In this document: in pieces, positions 47,794-58,109 of the stretch | Layout: the number at the start of each line of letters is the position of its first letter | Numbering within the stretch: position 1 is the stretch's first letter | NCBI GenBank assembly: GCA_014898425.1 | Contig: RCSZ01000010.1 | Span: 248,001 to 312,000, forward strand | Direction of reading: 5' to 3' | Source of the DNA: Botryotinia globosa | Lineage: Eukaryota > Ascomycota > Leotiomycetes > Helotiales > Sclerotiniaceae | DNA length: 64,000 bases | Translations under genes and position numbers: made by a program | The notes under the pieces: model-generated | Told to the model about the DNA's origin: nothing | The model's database searches: none | What the model saw: the letters and a program-made list of their open reading frames with translations, nothing else

Positions 47794-48780
47794 GGTGATT
47801 CAATATCGGTGGGATAGACTTGGTTAGTGAGAAAAGTCCAAACTTGTTCATCAACGTGAAGAAGAAGATGATAGGTAGCTGTCAAAATGGTCGATGGTGA
47901 TGTTGAGTTGAACGTTCCCAGTCCTTCCAAGTGGACCATCTAGTTTAGCGTGGGATGTCCCCCCAATTAGTAATGAATCAGCGGTTAGTAGATGCAATCA
48001 ATGTATTACTATTCTGTTACACTAATTGCTTCAACATCTCCGCAACCAGGCATCGCTGTTTGCTCGAACCAGCGGGGCGAACGGCTAACGCTACGAAGAT
48101 GCAGGACAAGTCATCCGCGAGACCTCCAAGACCCTCACCCTGTCGCTATGCTTGCTTTCGAAGGAATATTTACCCGATGTCACTATACAATCGAGCGACT
48201 ACGGTTACTAATTACTACGTTCACACTACCGTAATTCCATGTCTCTCCTAACTTACTATGGTATGCGGATATAATATACATTCCGTATATGTACCACACA
48301 CCTGCAAGCAGTGGTAACTAGTCCATAGACTGCATGTACTAGTAAGCGCTAAAACTCTGGGTATTGCAGTATATCTGTCAGCTTACCGGAACAAGGATCA
48401 CGTAACCGCTAAAACACTGGGTATTACGGTATATCTGTTAGCTTACCAGGACAAAGATCACGTAACCACTAAAGCCCTAGGTGTTGTATCTGTCTAGGGT
48501 GGGGAAGGGGGGGGGCAGTTCTCGACAGAAGTGACGAGTCGTACGGGATGTAGACTGCATTGCTGCATTGCAGCATTGCAGCAACACCACTAGGGGATCG
48601 ACATGATCCTTCGCTTCGAGTCTACACTCTACCACCATACGAAACCGAGATGAATGTGGAAGAAAGAGTCGGAGAGTTTAATATCTGATGAATAGTTTGC
48701 TTGCTCTATTTCAGTACTGTTGCTGTCAAGCTCCTTGAAGTTCGAGGCTTGCGACAAGACATCCAACTATTGACTTCACC
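47794..48780. promoter_or_regulatory. Divergent promoter region of Dabb gene and aminotransferase
   Basis: A 987-bp gap between two divergent start codons, without a supported gene. It holds a 60-bp tandem repeat (48346-48498) and a GCATTGC-type short repeat at about 48556-48586. Shared regulation of the two genes is likely. Confidence 0.5.
48346..48498. repeat. 60-bp tandem repeat, about 2.5 copies
   Basis: The unit has exactly 60-bp spacing: CGCTAAAACTCTGGGTATTG at 48347, CGCTAAAACACTGGGTATTA at 48407 and CACTAAAGCCCTAGGTGTTG at 48467. It includes GCTTACC and GGATCACGTAAC. It sits about 290 bp upstream of the aminotransferase start. Confidence 0.8.
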
Positions 48781-50601
48781 ATGTCCGCTACAAACTCATC
48801 TAGACACTTTCAAGTACTCTTGCGTCGTGTCAGGAAGTCTGCTTTGGCTCTTCCATCAATTTCTTATACGCTTCAAGCGGTACCATGCTACAGCACCCGA
48901 CAAGCTCCCGCTGCAGCAGCCTTCAGCACTTCTGCCCTAACCCGCAACCTAGAGCAATCGCCGCTGGGAAGTACCAGTGAGCCCAGTGCTCTTCTTCATC
49001 CGATGCTAAAGACAGCGCCGCTTAATGTTGTGGCGGCCAAGGGTACAACTGTGACGTTTTCCAATGACAAAAAGATTGAGGATACGACTTGTGGTGCAGC
49101 AGTAGCCTGCATTGGCTACGATAATGACAGGGTTAAGACTTCCATGATTAAGCAAATGGATACATTTTCTTATTCAAATTCAATGTTTTACGGGCATCAA
49201 GTTGGTGAAGAACTGGCTGCGGAGCTCATCAGGGGGACAAACGGGGAGATGTCAAAGGTATACCTGATGTGCTCTGGTATGTTATCACACCTTTTCCAAG
49301 TCAGACGTGACGTCTAACAAAATTTTAGGAGCTGAAGCCATGGAGGCAGCCATGAAGATGGCAAGACAGTATTACATGGAGCTGAACCCAAAACAGCCCC
49401 AGCGTACGAACTTCATAGCGCGCGAAGGGTCTTTCCACGGCGCAACTCTTGGGTCGCTTTCGATGAGTGGTCATGTCGGACGGCGGAAGCTCTTTGAGGG
49501 CATGCTGTTCGACAACATTCACCGTGTCTCGGCCGCCAACGAGTATCGTGGAAAGGCTGATGGCCAGATAACGGAGGATTACGTGCAGCAATTGGCAGAT
49601 GAGCTGGATCTAAAGTTCCAGGAGATTGGACCTGATACTGTTTGTGCATTTGTTGCTGAGCCTGTTGTTGGGGCGGTAAGTATATTTGTTGTCTGGATGT
49701 TCATGTTCTTGGCTGATTTCGTTGCATGAAAGACACTTGGCACAGTCTCTGCGCCTGTTGGCTATTTCAAAGCTATGAAGAAAATATGCGAAAAGTACGG
49801 GGCGCTTCTCATTCTGGATGGTTAGTACCTACTGATAAGATTTGAGCCTCTACTCGAGATTACTGATCATGAACAGAGGTCATGTGCGGGATGGGTCGTT
49901 GTGGATCACTTCATGAGTGGGAGCAGGAGGGCGTCGTCCCAGATATTCAGACCGTTGCCAAAGGTTTAGCAGGTGGTTTCGCACCAATGGCTGCCATGTT
50001 TATCAACCATCGTGTGTCAGATGCGTTGATAGCTGGAACTGGGTAAGTTGCGATAATCTGTATATACTGAACTCTCAAAACTAACGTCCGCACTAGCGTT
50101 TTTGCACACGCACATACTTATCAAGGACACCCCGTGGGATGTGCTGCTGCACTAGAAGTTCAGCGAATCGTAAGAGAAGACAATCTCGTCGACAATGTCC
50201 GCGAGAACGGCGAATATCTGGGCAAGCTTCTACATGAGCAACTGGATGATCACCCCTACGTTGGTAACGTTAGAGGCAGAGGCTTCTTCTGGTCGGTCAG
50301 TTAACCACCCAGTGAGAAAGTTTGTTGCAGTTTTGGAAGATGTAAGCTGATACATATGAAGCTGGAATTTGTGGCCTGTAAGAAGACGAAAGAGCCGTTC
50401 CCGCCATCGACAGGAATATCGAAGAAAGTTCATTTAACAGCGTTCGACGATGTAGGCATCAGCTTCTACCCGGGAATGGGTACCAAGGACGGTGTGACTG
50501 GAGATCACGCATGGATAGCACCTGCTTACACGAGCACAAAGTATGACATTGAGAGGATAGTTTCCAAGGTCAAAGAGTCGGTAATCCTAGCCCTCGGGTA
50601 G
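48781..50601 (+). CDS. Class III pyridoxal-phosphate aminotransferase, mitochondrial-type leader
   Basis: Six exons (48781-49276, 49329-49675, 49733-49820, 49877-50042, 50097-50295 and 50362-50601) give 511 aa. Each junction was fixed by GT/AG and by conserved blocks: SGAEAMEAAMKMARQY, FHGATLGSLSMSG, AEPVVGA, LILDEVMCGMGR, VAKGLAGGFAPM and HTYQGHPVG. The PLP-binding Lys is at about 339. The N-terminus is basic with Ser/Ala runs (RRVRKSALALPS, STSALTRNL), a good mitochondrial presequence. Family members transfer amino groups between omega- or beta-amino acids and keto acids. In this cluster a likely job is making a non-standard amino acid for the NRPS, for example beta-aminoisobutyrate; that is inference. 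The last intron uses a weaker GTCAGT donor, the least certain junction. Confidence 0.9.
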
Positions 50602-51485
50602 ATTTATAGGTGAGAACTTCGAAGCTCCATAGATCCAAGCACGAACCAAGGCAACGCAGCCTCCCTCTCCTAAATCCCTCCAATCCACACACACTAAATC
50701 TTCGAAAAACTTCATTGATGCGTTCCTTATTCGCCGGCGACGATTGCAAGCCGATGGTCATTACTTCTTCTATAAGATGTCTTAGCTAAACTATAAAAGC
50801 CAATAATAAAACTATCAAAAGAAAATAAAAAATACTGATTGAATTAATAACCATTGCATTTTTCAAAAGTATCCTCTTAGCGTTTCTTGGATAGCGAAAT
50901 GCCGTCGTCGTTGTGCTATAAAGTTATGGTCTTTTACGTGAGATTGGTGTGATTTCAATGGTTTTGGCTCAGAACTATTGACTCTCCAATGATAATAGGC
51001 ACCATTGCGTTTTACGACCTGCCTGAAGCCAATCGGGCAGCTCTACGGCAAAAGTACGCGCCTACAGTTGCTCCTTGTCTTATATCCGCTTACATCCTAA
51101 ACTGCATTAATGCCATCAGCTACGGCGAGAATATTCTTCAAAAATGGGTCGTCAAACCGAAGGATCCGGAACCATACTAATGAGGGTTGTCAGCATAAGA
51201 AATTTTAGATTGTCATGCATAAATAGCTACAAGGGCTAGGATAACAATCGTGCCCATATCAGAACAGCTGCGGTGTGTATAAGGATCGGATCGACCGGTC
51301 TTCTCTTTAATGATTGTTGATACAGACCTCCCAAACGGTATTATCTCCGCACATGTGACAAGTTGCGCCTTTCAAAAATTAAATTGAATTGAAAGCAAAC
51401 TTCATCTCTCTTCTTTGTCCAAAATTCGTTTTTATATAAACCCGAGCTGTAATTCTGTCGATACACATCCGCGACGAGGTTCAGG
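50602..51485. other. Intergenic region with a possible gene fragment
   Basis: Positions 50989-51180 hold a 63-codon plus frame (AFYDLPEANRAALRQKYAPT, ending KPKDPEPY) that looks coding. Protein-like sequence continues upstream in a different frame (VISMVLAQNY, near 50950-50980), suggesting a frameshifted remnant of a larger gene. I do not recognise it. The last 150 bp are the promoter of the next P450. Confidence 0.4.
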
Positions 51486-53122
51486 ATGGCCATTGTTGAG
51501 ACAGTCACAAGTAACGCGACCGCAATTGCGACGGCGTTAGTTGGCGGTGCGCTTCTCCTTTTATGGCGCCTCTCTAATGTGCAGCTCGATGTAAGAGAGC
51601 CGCCAATCTTGAAACCCACAATTCCCATTATCGGCCATGTGTTTGATATGCTCACGTTGTCACATGCCTTCTTCACGAAGACCTAGTATGTGATAGACTC
51701 TCGTGATATCTCTTGCTGTCAGTAGATTGAAGACTGACACGTCTCAGCAAACAAGCCGAAGGCAGAGAAGCTTATACGCTTCCCATGATGGGTGGGAAAG
51801 TTTATTTCGTAGCTTCGCCTGAACTAGTCAATGCGATGATCAAGTCGCGATCTCTGAGCTTCGACCCTATTCTTCGTTCCACAATTGCCAAGCTCTTCAC
51901 AATTTCGAAGGAGGGGGTACGCAAATACGTGGATCCAAGTATTGGCTTGGAGACGCGTTGGACCAAGAACTTCTACGGCTGCCTGAATGGGGTTCAACTC
52001 AAGGAGATCAATAAAGCTGTGCTTACTGATGTATTCCGTCAGCTCGACGAATTGCCGGACGAAGTCAATGTAGAGGACAGTTGGTTGTGGCTCCGCGACA
52101 AACTATCTTTTGCTTCTACCGCGGCGATGTTGGGCAGAAATAACCCATTCTGTGCCCATCCTTCCCTCGTCGACGATTATTGGTACGTCGACAACAAACT
52201 GGTGCATTTCGCTTTGGGTCCAGCACCTTGGATGACTGCACCCAGTGCATGGATGGCCCGTAATCGCATTCATCATGCCCTTATCCAATACACAAAGGAG
52301 AAGAAGCACGAGGCGGATGACGTCTCGGCGCTTTGGAAAGGCTCGTACGATCTTCTTCACGAGTTCGGATTCTCGGAAAGCGACATAGCAGCCTTTCTCC
52401 AAGCAACGCTTCAGGCCGCGCTTTTCAACACAATCCCTACATTTAATTGGTATTTTGTTCACATCTGGAGTGATCCGTCGCTGGTGTTTCGGTTACGAGA
52501 GGAGGTATCGGGCGTTGTTGCGGAAAGCTTGGAGCTACGCGGTGACGGGAAGCGCGAGATGACGATGAATATGGCGAAAATCGAGGAGCGTTGCCCGCTC
52601 CTTGTCGCTGCTTTCCACGAGAACTTGCGTACAGTCGCAGAGGGGGCTTTCAACCGCGTGGTTATGGAAGACACGATCATTTCCAACGGAAAAGGTGGTC
52701 AAGAGTACCTTTTGAAGAAAGGTAATAATTTGATGGCTTCGCAAAGTATCATCCATGTCTCGGAGGAACATTGGGGGTCCCAAGCTGGTAGTTTCGATCC
52801 GATGAGATTTATCAAGGACGCTGGTGTGCCTGGAGAATCAGAATCGCACATAAAGCCGGGCACCTACGTGCCTTTCGGCGGCGGGAAACATCTTTGTCCC
52901 GGCCGACATTTCGCCTCCATGGAGATTTGGGGAATGATGATTGCTTTGTTGCTCAGTTTCGACATTACTGACGCGGAAGGAAGAACGCTAACCGTTCCAG
53001 AAAGAACGATGCCAACGATGACATCTGGTATTGGTAGACCAGTCGCTGGAACTGATTTGCGCCTGAAATTATCACGACGAAAAGACTGGAATAATATCAC
53101 TTGGAAAGTTGATATGGCCTAG
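51486..53122 (+). CDS. Cytochrome P450, CYP7/8-like fungal type (third P450)
   Basis: Two exons, 51486-51685 and 51748-53122, across a 62-bp intron give 524 aa. The ATG at 51486 starts a hydrophobic anchor (ATALVGGALLLLW, about 16-28) and the hinge PPILKPTIPIIGH. ExxR is ENLR at about 358, and the haem loop FGGGKHLCPGRHFA has its Cys at about 450. The oxygen-binding helix (QAALFNTIPTFNW) lacks the acid-Thr pair, as in the P450 at 45120. Shared blocks such as ERCPLL before ExxR mark the two as paralogs. It is the last cluster gene before the degraded isochore. Substrate unknown. Confidence 0.9.
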
Positions 53123-53520
53123 GCCTCAAAGAACTTAACAACCTGGGGATTTCGCTGGATTTATTACGTGAGGGTCTGCTGCTCGTGACCCCGGTGAAAG
53201 ATTAACCAGCTGATTCTGATCTGTGTAGCCGTATTAGATCATATAATAATCCAGATGGGTACTACCGTTGTGTCGATCGGATACCTTCAAACGGTTAGGA
53301 CGAGGTGACCACCCGTAATTATCAGTATAGCTTAGGTTGGGATTGTGTATAAATTGATGTGCCTATATAGCTAATCTGCCTGAATACTGTCTAAACTAAA
53401 AATAAGTTATCAACTTCTGTGACGTGAAGGTCAATTTGATAGGTTGTAATAAGTCTGCCTTGATTATGTTCTATGCAAGCTGATTATATGCGGGCACGTG
53501 ATCACAACTTCAAACATTAA
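53123..53520. other. P450 3' flank, boundary to AT isochore
   Basis: Normal-composition DNA with no gene; base composition drops to very low GC near 53520. Confidence 0.45.
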
Positions 53521-54039
53521 CCGATATCCCTACATCTTGCACATTTTGACTTATTAAATTAAAAATCAATTTTAAATTTAAATATCACTATAATAGTTTT
53601 AAAATTAAGCTAATAAGACTTTATATTTATTCAAAAGAAATATTAAAAATTTAAAAGATTTGAAATATTGAATTAAATATTAATTGATTTTCAATAACAT
53701 TATTCTAAAATATTAATAATATAATAAAAACTATTAATACAATAAATTATACAATTAAAAAATAGTTTTTTTAATTCTTTTTTATTATTATTATTAATTG
53801 AAAATTTAAAATTTCAAAAATTATAAATAATTAAGTTTTATATAAAACTTTAAATTTTATATAACTTTAAGAAAAAGAAAAATGATTTAAAAATAATTGT
53901 TTTTAAAATATTATAATATATTTATTTATAATTTTTTTTAAAAAATGAAATATTTAAATTTAATTTATAAAGTTATATCTTTATATATTAGAAAATATAT
54001 AATATAATAATAATAAATAATATCAAAATAAAATATAAT

Positions 54040-54185
54040 TCCTCGGTGCCTTTCTTGTATACAAACAAAAGTGGTGCTCCTACTTCTGATTTTGATGGTC
54101 TTATAAATCCTAATACAAATATCTTTGTAATATACTTTCTAAATATCTCAAGTTTATATTCGAATAGATTATATAATAACCCAAA
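54040..54185 (-). pseudogene. Ty3/gypsy reverse transcriptase N-terminal relic
   Basis: One uninterrupted minus-strand frame reads YKLEIFRKYITKIFVLGFIR then PSKSEVGAPLLFVYKKGTEE, the conserved entry of gypsy reverse transcriptase. The frame then runs into unrelated AT-rich DNA, so the domain is cut off. It is less mutated than its neighbours. Confidence 0.75.
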
Positions 54186-55591
54186 TTTTGATTGATAATC
54201 TTTTTAGAAAACAATTTTATAATTAATTCTGGGTTTATAAAGTAGTAATTTTTTTGCTTCTTTTTTATTAAATAATAAAGAATATTTCGAATATATATTT
54301 AGGATTTTTCTAAATGTTTTCTAAATAATTATATAGTTTATTCTATTATTATTTGTAAATGTTAGAAATGATAGTGTTATTGTAATTGTATTCTCTTTTA
54401 ATATAATCTTCATTTTTTTAATTATATTATATATAAAATTCAAGAAATCAAATATATTTAATATAATCTGTAATTCTGAATTATTATTATTAGATATTTT
54501 GTTTAATTTCTAATCTATTTTCGGATTATATTATTAAAGTTATAAAAGTTTGAGTATAATATCGCTTGTTTTTAATAGTATGATTTTGAATTTTGATAAT
54601 ATATTGTTTTTAATTAATAAATATTTGAAATTGATTTTTTTATAAATTGAAATAAATACTAGTTTTAAGATATTTTTGTTTATATTTCTAATTGATGAGT
54701 AGTATATGTTTAACTCTTTATACTAGATTTGTTTTATTATTTTTAAAAAAATAAAATTCGTTATTACAATAAAATCGATAATTATTGTGAATAATATTTT
54801 GTTTTTGTTTTTATTCAAACAAATAATTATTATTATTTAAAAAAGGTTTTCTATATTCAATAATTGAAAGAAATCTATAATATTCTTATAATTATAATAT
54901 TAATATAATTAATTCTTTATTTCTATTAATAATCCTATATTATATAATTCTAATATTGCTAATTATTGTAATTCCCTTTTTTGTGTTAGAATTAGTATTA
55001 ATAATGTTTTTTTAATTTAATTTAAATATATTGATTATATAATATTGGATATTTGTTATTAAATTGTTATTTTTTGTATTAGATTTAATAATCGATAGTT
55101 ATATAAGTTTTTGTTTTTTTTTATAATAATGATTGGAAATCTTTCTAGGTTTTTTTTTAATTCAATATAATTTTCTTTGGAGTGGTTATTCTCTTTTTGT
55201 TTTAATATTTTTATTATTAAAAAGGGCTATTATTTTCCAATTATTTATTTTCTCTTTTATTAATTGATTGATTCTTATAATTACTAATCGAATGATTTGT
55301 TTCTTTATATTTGAAATATATCTTATCTTTTTTATATTTTTTTTTATTCTATTAAGATTTCGGAGAATTTTATTTCTTTTCTCTTTTTTCTATATAAATT
55401 ATTACTAGATCTAATTAAATTGGGAATATTATATTATATATCCTTATTTAATTTTTTTTCTTTTTTAAATCTTATTTACTTATTATTAATTGGAAATAAT
55501 CACTTTTATATATATAGGAAATTCTTTGTGTTTTATATTATTATTTTTAATCCTTCGAATATTATGAGTAGTATTTTATTATAATCTATAT

Positions 55592-55730
55592 ATGTTAGGA
55601 TATATATATAGTAGTAAGCTGTCAGGATTTCAATCCCTGATACTATGCCTTTTAACCAGATTGCATGTATGGCGTAATAGTAAAGCTTACAATTTTTATT
55701 TGGTTCTATATGTATTGATTCTATATATAT
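55592..55730. repeat. Direct repeat unit, copy 1 (mutated)
   Basis: About 130 bp starting TTAGGATATATATA and containing AGTAGTAAGCTGTCAGGATT. It matches 56005-56145 but carries A or T where that copy has G or C at about a dozen sites, all transitions. Confidence 0.7.
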
Positions 55731-56004
55731 AATAGAGTATTAGAGATTAAAAAGTAAATATAGTTCTGGAATCTTTGATTTAGGCTTACTTGATTAGAAA
55801 TAGATTTTTTTAATAAAAAGTGAATCAAAGGCGAGGATATATTGCTTAATGATTGGATATTCTGAATTCATTAATAAATTGATTATTAATGGTGAGGATA
55901 TGGCTAATATAATTATTATATTATATATTATATAATTAACTATATAAATAAATATCTCCATGATTATTAGCCTTTTCGGAACAAAAAGAATAAAAGAGGG
56001 GAGC

Positions 56005-56145
56005 TCTATTAGGATATATATAGTAGTAAGCTGTCAGGATTTCAATCCCTGATACTGTGCCTTTTGGCCAGATTGTGTGTGTGGCGTAGTGGTAAAGCTT
56101 ACAACTTCTATTTGGTTCCATACGTATTAGTTCCATGCATATAAT
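56005..56145. repeat. Direct repeat unit, copy 2 (better preserved)
   Basis: Matches 55592-55730, about 413 bp away. It contains TGGCGTAGTGGTAAAGC, close to a tRNA A-box, and GGTTCCATACG some 32 bp later, weakly like a B-box. It could be a SINE, or a terminal repeat of a miniature LTR element. Confidence 0.6.
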
Positions 56146-56447
56146 AATATAAATATATAAGAGAATAGATTTAATTAATTTCATAAAATAATATATAATT
56201 ATTACTTGATTTTTATATGTTTATAAAATATCTTGAAGAATTAATTCAAAATAATTATTAAAATTTTGTATTATTTGTTTTTCAAATATAATAGCTTTTA
56301 TTATTTAGAAATTAGTTTCTAGATTTGTATTAATGGGATTATATTGACTGAATAATCAATCCTTTAAAAAATTCCAATTCTCGAATTTTATAATAATTGA
56401 AGAATTACTATATAATCATATTAATATGATTTGTTTTTTAATATTTC

Positions 56448-56720
56448 TGTCAAGGTCACAAGGTTATAAGTCATGTGAGACTATATGACGGGAGACTCTC
56501 GAGCCTCTTTTGTATTACAAACTCTTTTATTTCAGAATATTTTATAAACTCTTTTCTTTTTCGAAATATTTTAAAGACTTAATCTCTAATCTTAAGTTTT
56601 TATATCGAAATCAATTTGTTTATTATAAATTATATATTTTCAATAGTTTTAAAGAAATAATAAAAAATCTTATTTTAAAATATATTTAAAATTGATTTAT
56701 TATTATTCTTTATTTTAATA
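56448..56720. repeat. 273-bp LTR-like repeat, left arm (inverted relative to right arm)
   Basis: Begins TGTCAAGGTCACAAGGTTAT and is the reverse complement, over its full 273 bp, of 61897-62169, with mainly transition differences. Confidence 0.7.
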
Positions 56721-58109
56721 ATTTTTTTCATTTTCTTTTTAGAGTAATTTGTTAATTTTAAAAACTTTATTTGTTGATTAATTATTAATATTATTATAAT
56801 TTTTATAAAAAGAATTTTTAATAATGTTATGAGTATAGAGTTGTATAATGTAACTTTATTTTAATTAGATAGAGATGTTGATTAATTTCTATAAAATATT
56901 GATATTAATATATAAACGATTTTATTATGATTAGTTAATAAAGAAAATATAATTCTAATTTAGCAATTTCAAGAAATATAGAAAAATATAATAGTTATAA
57001 GAAAGGTTTATAAAGTAGTTATAAATAATATTTTATATATATCTATTTTAATTATTTATAGTGGTTTAGTATTTGTATTGAATGTAATTTATTAGGATTT
57101 CATTTTTTTTTTAAAAAAACCTTTGAAATTATAAAGATTAAAGTAATATAAAGAAAAAGATATTAAAAATATAAAAGATTTTTTTTTTCAAATAAAGATT
57201 ATGTTTTGATTTGATGGGAGATATTATTTTATAATCAATAAAAAGAAAATATATTATATTATTTAATATTTTGAAAAACAATTTCTAGTGGTATAGTGTT
57301 AATACAAAAACAAATCAATCGATAAACAAATGAATTAGAAAGATTTCAAAGAATATATGTATAATATAATTATAGATAAAAAATCCTAATAATAATTGTT
57401 AATTCAAAAAATAATATATATTAAATAAAAAGAGAATGAAATAATAAATATTTTTATTATTTATTTAAAAGAATTAAAAGAAGATATTGATTTAGAAGTA
57501 GATAATATTTAGAAAAAGAGGTTTTTATTAAAGCTTTTATTTAAGATAATTTGAAGAATAATAAAATCCTTATAATAATTCAAAATATATAATGATTTTA
57601 TAAAACAAGTTTATAGATTAAAAAGTATAAATAAACTATATCAAAGATTTGAAATAGAGGAATTATATTATAATCGAAAATAAAATTAATTCTTAATTTG
57701 AGATAAAAACTCCTATAAATACTTTTATTAAAGAATTAATAGATTTATAAATATAAATAATAAAAATCAAGGATCAAATTAATTCTTAAAATATATTTCG
57801 AATAAAATTAATAAATCTTCTGTTTATTTATTGTATATAAATTATATATAAATAATTCAATACTATTGATATTAATAAAAAAAATATTATATTATTTATT
57901 ATTAAAGATTTCAAATATATAAATATTGTAATAAAAGTTATAGTGAAATTAATTATTTATAAAATAATAAATCTTTTAAATCTATTTATATAGAAAATAT
58001 TTAGATTTAATAATAATAATAAATATCTTATTGATATTAAATTTTCAAAAGAAAGAATAAATAATATTTATAATTATAATAATCTTTAATATAGAAAATA
58101 AATTAATAG

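Noticed and set aside
48346..48498. CRISPR-like array
   Set aside because: Contiguous 60-bp tandem units without variable spacers in a fungal promoter; not a CRISPR.
56084..56150. tRNA gene
   Set aside because: An A-box-like motif is present but the B-box is weak and too close, and no cloverleaf could be paired by hand.
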